Part shown: one piece after another, positions 61,124-64,000 of the stretch
Numbering within the stretch: position 1 is the first letter of the stretch
Layout of the letters: each line of letters opens with the position of its first letter
Origin: SAR86 cluster bacterium
Lineage (GTDB): Bacteria; Pseudomonadota; Gammaproteobacteria; Magnimaribacterales; TMED112
Length of the DNA stretch: 64,000 bases
Assembly: GCA_023703555.1 (NCBI GenBank)
Contig: CP097968.1
Location: forward strand, 906,307-970,306
Direction: 5' to 3'
Translations under genes and position numbers: made by a program
The notes under the pieces: generated by a model
Told to the model about the DNA's origin: nothing
The model's database searches: none
Seen by the model: the letters and a program-made list of their open reading frames with translations, nothing else

Positions 61124-61420
61124 TTAGCTCTTATACTTATTTAAGATCCAATACCCCAAATAGGTGCTTACAAAAAGTTTAAGAACTATCATAATAAGTG
61201 CGGGGAATTGCCACCAAAAATCAATATAAGCGTTCCAAAACCAGGAGTAAATCCAATCATGAAAAGCAAGCCATTCCAAAGTAAAAAATTCCTTGGTTGA
61301 AAATAAAAACACAGAGTGATTACCTGAATAAATTGTCTTTGCGATCCATCCTACAAGAAAGCATTGTATAGGTGTGGAGTAAATACATAAATATCCAAAC
61401 CCAATAGCAACTGACTTCAT
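61124..61420 (-). CDS. Small membrane protein of unknown function
   Basis: This is a 98-residue hydrophobic protein with two or three membrane helices (about 3-26, 45-63 and 71-93) rich in tryptophan and aromatic residues (TLEWLAFHDWIYSWFWNAYIDFWWQF). I do not recognise the family. It lies 4 bases after the ceramidase-like gene and 4 bases before the exported hydrolase, so it is probably co-translated with them. Confidence 0.75.
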   Translation of the reverse strand: MKSVAIGFGYLCIYSTPIQCFLVGWIAKTIYSGNHSVFLFSTKEFFTLEWLAFHDWIYSWFWNAYIDFWWQFPALIMIVLKLFVSTYLGYWILNKYKS

Positions 61421-61424
61421 AGAA

Positions 61425-62366
61425 TTATTTTAACCTCAGTGTCCTAAAGAAGAAAAAGAAGGATAAGGTAGCAAGAGATGAAAGCAAGTGCCAAGCTCCA
61501 TGTGGTTGAAATAATGAGTCTGGGTTGCACAAGGCCGTATTGGGATAACCTTGAAGCCAGATAGCTAAGGCTGACATATAGAAAAAAATTCCCAGCCAAA
61601 ACCAAGGAAAATATTTTTTGCTCAAATTTGGTTTCGAATTGATCATTATTGCTGGTGCCCAAAAAAGAATAATCCACCAATATGCTTCAAAGTTTTCTGC
61701 AATCTCCTCAGGGAAGATGCCAAAGGCCGCCATAGCAGCTATACCAACAAATCCAGAAAATAATCTTGTTGTAGTGGAGTAAAACGCAAGAATAACCTCT
61801 GTAATGAGCCATAATGCTATAGAAAGTGCCCAAAAATTAAAATTAATACCAAAATCTGTACCAAAGAACCAACTCAAAATACCGTAAACAGAAATTGTCA
61901 CTAAATAGGTTTTAAAAAAATGCTGGTCACTCCACCTTTTTGCTGAGAATATATTTACTAACCAAGGTATGCATATGAACATAGTCATGCTCAACAAATC
62001 TGCCCAGCCACCCCAATGAGTATGGGTGCCGTGCATTAATAGTGATCCTGGACCTAAGAAAACTGCTGCGCCAGCATAGACAAGGGCAATGACGTTTGTC
62101 CCATGAAAGGGCATGCCTTTCTTTGTTGATTCATTTGCTAGAATCCAGAACATTATTAAGCCTGTAGTGATGAATCCAAGATTACTTAATGCATTTACTG
62201 GCTCCCTAAAAAACCCGCCACTAATTCTTTCACACCATCGCGAAACTTCCCCAATAGCATAACCAGGCTCAACTGAAAGAAGGCCTCCAGAAGAAGCAAA
62301 GATAAAATATAAAATAAAGAATAGTATTGTTGCTATGAGAGGGATAAAGAAAACAGGTTTATTCAT
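61425..62366 (-). CDS. Ceramidase-like (CREST superfamily) membrane hydrolase
   Basis: This is a 313-residue protein with about eight helices. It carries the CREST pattern for zinc amidases/hydrolases: WCERISGGFFREPVNALSN, then GPGSLLMHGTHTHWGGWADLLSM supplying Ser, His and Asp, and LFQPHGAWHLLSS supplying two more His. Together these give the three-histidine zinc site plus the serine/aspartate pair described for alkaline ceramidases. A sphingolipid-like or other N-acyl lipid, or an unrelated substrate, may be hydrolysed. It heads a run with a small membrane protein and an exported hydrolase. Confidence 0.8.
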   Translation of the reverse strand: MNKPVFFIPLIATILFFILYFIFASSGGLLSVEPGYAIGEVSRWCERISGGFFREPVNALSNLGFITTGLIMFWILANESTKKGMPFHGTNVIALVYAGAAVFLGPGSLLMHGTHTHWGGWADLLSMTMFICIPWLVNIFSAKRWSDQHFFKTYLVTISVYGILSWFFGTDFGINFNFWALSIALWLITEVILAFYSTTTRLFSGFVGIAAMAAFGIFPEEIAENFEAYWWIILFWAPAIMINSKPNLSKKYFPWFWLGIFFYMSALAIWLQGYPNTALCNPDSLFQPHGAWHLLSSLATLSFFFFFRTLRLK

Positions 62367-62382
62367 TGTGAAAAATTATATA

Positions 62383-62571
62383 TTAAAATCCATCGTCCTC
62401 TCTGGCTGTTTCAATATGAACTTCTAAACCATTAGAATTTACCCGCAGAAGAATTGGATTACAGCAAACTTGACAGTCTTCAACATATTCTTGATTCTCT
62501 ATTGACAGATCTATCTCAAAATAAATATGCTCCCAGCAGTAAGGACATTGGCCAAGGTGCTCTTCAAGCAT
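62383..62571 (-). CDS. CPxCG-related cysteine-rich zinc-ribbon protein
   Basis: This is a 62-residue small protein with the knuckles CPYCWEHI and VEDCQVCCNPI, giving four cysteines in the spacing of the CPXCG family; a metal site (probably zinc) is likely. The function of the family is unknown. It is 3 bases after the PepSY gene and 16 before the ceramidase-like gene. Confidence 0.88.
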   Translation of the reverse strand: MLEEHLGQCPYCWEHIYFEIDLSIENQEYVEDCQVCCNPILLRVNSNGLEVHIETAREDDGF

Positions 62572-62574
62572 TTG

Positions 62575-63228
62575 TTAAGCTTTCCTTTTAAAAAATAAAA
62601 CAATTCCTGTTATTGCACTAACAAGCGCAAGAATTGAAAAAAGTTGTAAGAAGAAGTTATCTACATTATCCCGTTCTTCCCAATCCATAATATGAAATCC
62701 CCACATCAAATCCCAGATTCTCCATTGGGCTGAACGAATTGCTGCAACTTCGCCAGAATAGGGATTTATATAGACATTGATTTCTTCGTCTTTGTCATTT
62801 ACCGCCTTAATTTGGTATATAGGTAGATTGCGTCCACGAAATTCAGAACCTTTTTTGTCCTCAGTAATTTCATTAACCTCCAAGGGTTCAAGATTTGTTT
62901 TTTTTGTGACAATATTTTGTGCATGTGCATACGTAATTTTCTTTACATCGTTGCCTTCATAATCTAAATATTTCCGGCCACTAGCATCTTGTACAATCAA
63001 AAGATCAAGATCACCACGACTAATAAAACTTATATTTTCTGCGTCTGATATTTCAAAATTGATATCCTGAAAATTTACAGAATTTTGTGGTTTTTCTCGA
63101 TATTGTTCTCCACGGACATCTTCGATTTTATTAAAGGCAAAATAAATACCTGAAACAGTCCACAAAAGCAGTTGAATTGATATAAAAAGGCTTAAATAAC
63201 TGTGGACTTTTCTTAAAACAAATTTCAT
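62575..63228 (-). CDS. PepSY-domain membrane protein
   Basis: This is a 217-residue membrane protein. The frame extends upstream, but the ATG at 63228 gives MKFVLRKVHSYLSLFISIQLLLWTVSGIYFAFNKIE, the usual opening of PepSY-associated proteins with a conserved H, W and G in the first helix. A periplasmic PepSY-like domain (about 45-180) with VYINPYSGEVAAIRSAQWRIWDLMWGFHIMDWEE follows, and the second helix is at 190-212. Relatives join iron-uptake reductases; the role here is unclear. It follows the cupin gene by 66 bases. Confidence 0.87.
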   Translation of the reverse strand: MKFVLRKVHSYLSLFISIQLLLWTVSGIYFAFNKIEDVRGEQYREKPQNSVNFQDINFEISDAENISFISRGDLDLLIVQDASGRKYLDYEGNDVKKITYAHAQNIVTKKTNLEPLEVNEITEDKKGSEFRGRNLPIYQIKAVNDKDEEINVYINPYSGEVAAIRSAQWRIWDLMWGFHIMDWEERDNVDNFFLQLFSILALVSAITGIVLFFKRKA

Positions 63229-63294
63229 ACAATTCCTTAAGTTAAGTATTTGGGTATTTCTTGAAAAAATAAAGAGCACTGCCCATATTTAATA

Positions 63295-63657
63295 CTAGAT
63301 CCAATCATCGTTTGGGGTGGTTCGGTCTATGTCCACTGAATCCCCAGTGTTAACCGTTCCCTTAGGTTCAACCAACATAATTTTACATTCATTTGGTGCA
63401 TAGGGTTTATGTTCTGTTCCTTTCGGCACAACAATCATTTCACCTGCTTGAAGATTGACAGTTGAATCTGTAAATTCAATAAACATTTCACCTTCAATCA
63501 CTATAAATACCTCGTCAGTTTCAAGGTGTTTATGAAAGGTAAACTCATTATTGATTTTAACTAACTTAAATTGATAATTATTCATTTCAGCAATAACTTT
63601 CGGAGACCATAAATCAGAAAATTTTGCGAATTTGTCTTGTAAATTTAAGACTTTCAT
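63295..63657 (-). CDS. Cupin-domain protein
   Basis: This is a 120-residue single-cupin barrel. The first motif reads FTFHKHLETDEVFIVIEGEMFIEF (His, His, Glu metal ligands) and the second GEMIVVPKGTEHKPYAPNECKIMLVE (final His). It could be a mannose-6-phosphate-isomerase-like sugar binder or small dioxygenase; the substrate is unknown. It is the first gene of the minus-strand run and is divergent from the last gene in the window (30 bases between starts). Confidence 0.87.
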   Translation of the reverse strand: MKVLNLQDKFAKFSDLWSPKVIAEMNNYQFKLVKINNEFTFHKHLETDEVFIVIEGEMFIEFTDSTVNLQAGEMIVVPKGTEHKPYAPNECKIMLVEPKGTVNTGDSVDIDRTTPNDDWI

Positions 63658-63687
63658 AAATTAAGAATAGCAAAATAGTAAAATAAT

Positions 63688-64000
63688 ATGATGCATTTCG
63701 AAGAAATCAGAGTGATCTTTACGATCTACTTAAGTGCACTGTTGCCAATATTAATTTTATTCTTTCTTCGGAAAGATATCAGAAACTGGGTTCTCAAATA
63801 CTTTTTTGTAATGTTGCTTATTTGTATCTTTGGGTGGGAATTGTGGTTCACTTATGGGCTCTTAGGTGGAGATGAAGTAAATTTCAGAAGATCAGAGTTT
63901 TTAAATTTTTGGATTCCACAAGATATTAATTGGCTGCTAAATTCATTAGCTGATGCTGGGACGGTTTGCCTTGGAGGATTGCTGCTTATTTGGTTGATTT
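63688..64000 (+). CDS. Membrane protein of unknown function, N-terminal part only
   Basis: Beginning at the ATG 63688 (or ATG 63691) an open frame runs to the window edge without a stop. The visible ~104 residues begin MMHFEEIRVIFTIYLSALLPILILFF and hold three hydrophobic helices separated by a short charged loop (LLGGDEVNFRRSEFLNFWIPQDINWLLNSLADAG). I do not recognise the family. The C-terminus lies outside the window. Confidence 0.75.
   Translation, partial: MMHFEEIRVIFTIYLSALLPILILFFLRKDIRNWVLKYFFVMLLICIFGWELWFTYGLLGGDEVNFRRSEFLNFWIPQDINWLLNSLADAGTVCLGGLLLIWLI

Overview
This window is a stretch of AT-rich, very compact bacterial chromosome, by eye about one third G+C. The gene set and neighbourhoods (rpsU-yqeY beside tsaD, rph-pyrE, gmk-rpoZ-spoT, mutY-yggX, lgt-thyA-folA, ubiC-ubiA, lipB-lipA, argS-SPOR protein) indicate a Gammaproteobacterium. 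The base composition, overlapping genes, near-zero divergent spacers, sulfatases, TonB2-type energiser and membrane pyrophosphatase suggest a streamlined marine heterotroph, perhaps of the SAR86 type. That lineage assignment is inference from style, not proof. I see no prophage, insertion sequence, CRISPR array or integron, and no gene-free stretch longer than 300 bases.

Layout. 1-5704: start of tsaD, rpsU, yqeY, a pair of amidohydrolases (one with lost metal ligands), then rph-pyrE-ribE. 5687-11111: one minus-strand operon (NAD-binding protein, yicC, gmk, rpoZ, spoT, pyrB). 11143-16645: recG, a membrane pyrophosphatase, a dicarboxylate/amino-acid symporter and a 56-residue rubredoxin. 16693-20059: overlapping chain ubiC, ubiA, a COG3146 FemAB-like protein, yqiB, yqiA. 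20165-21301: a glutamine riboswitch of the glnA RNA class in front of a type II (eukaryotic-type) glutamine synthetase, closed by a two-way terminator. 21280-26841: rhodanese-like protein, gpmA, mutY, yggX, a CinA-like/nucleotidyltransferase fusion, a lipoprotein prolyl oligopeptidase and tRNA-Phe. 26956-35076: accessory-metabolism segment with a medium-chain reductase, an old-yellow-enzyme protein, GST, two overlapping sulfatases, a HCCA-isomerase-like protein and an AlkA-like glycosylase.

35105-40262: aminotransferase, rmuC, TSUP exporter, lgt, thyA, folA. 40264-45574: a six-gene TonB2/TtpC energising operon. 45673-50565: DUF1295 membrane protein, efp, argS, SPOR protein, yggS, yggT. 50562-52968: rpoH, thiS, thiG and trmB in one overlapping minus-strand unit. 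53103-58520: a small unknown ORF, then yaaA, lipA, lipB, uvrD and a membrane-anchored prolyl-4-hydroxylase-like protein as one minus-strand unit. 58599-64000: a probable outer-membrane barrel with a coupled small ORF, then a minus-strand run of nitronate monooxygenase, alpha/beta hydrolase, small membrane protein, ceramidase-like membrane protein, CPxCG protein, PepSY protein and cupin, and finally a truncated membrane protein.

Most genes are housekeeping. The items most worth follow-up are the glutamine riboswitch/GSII pairing, the CinA-nucleotidyltransferase fusion, the catalytic plus pseudo-enzyme amidohydrolase pair, the membrane pyrophosphatase whose signature residues hint at sodium pumping, and the ceramidase-like membrane protein.
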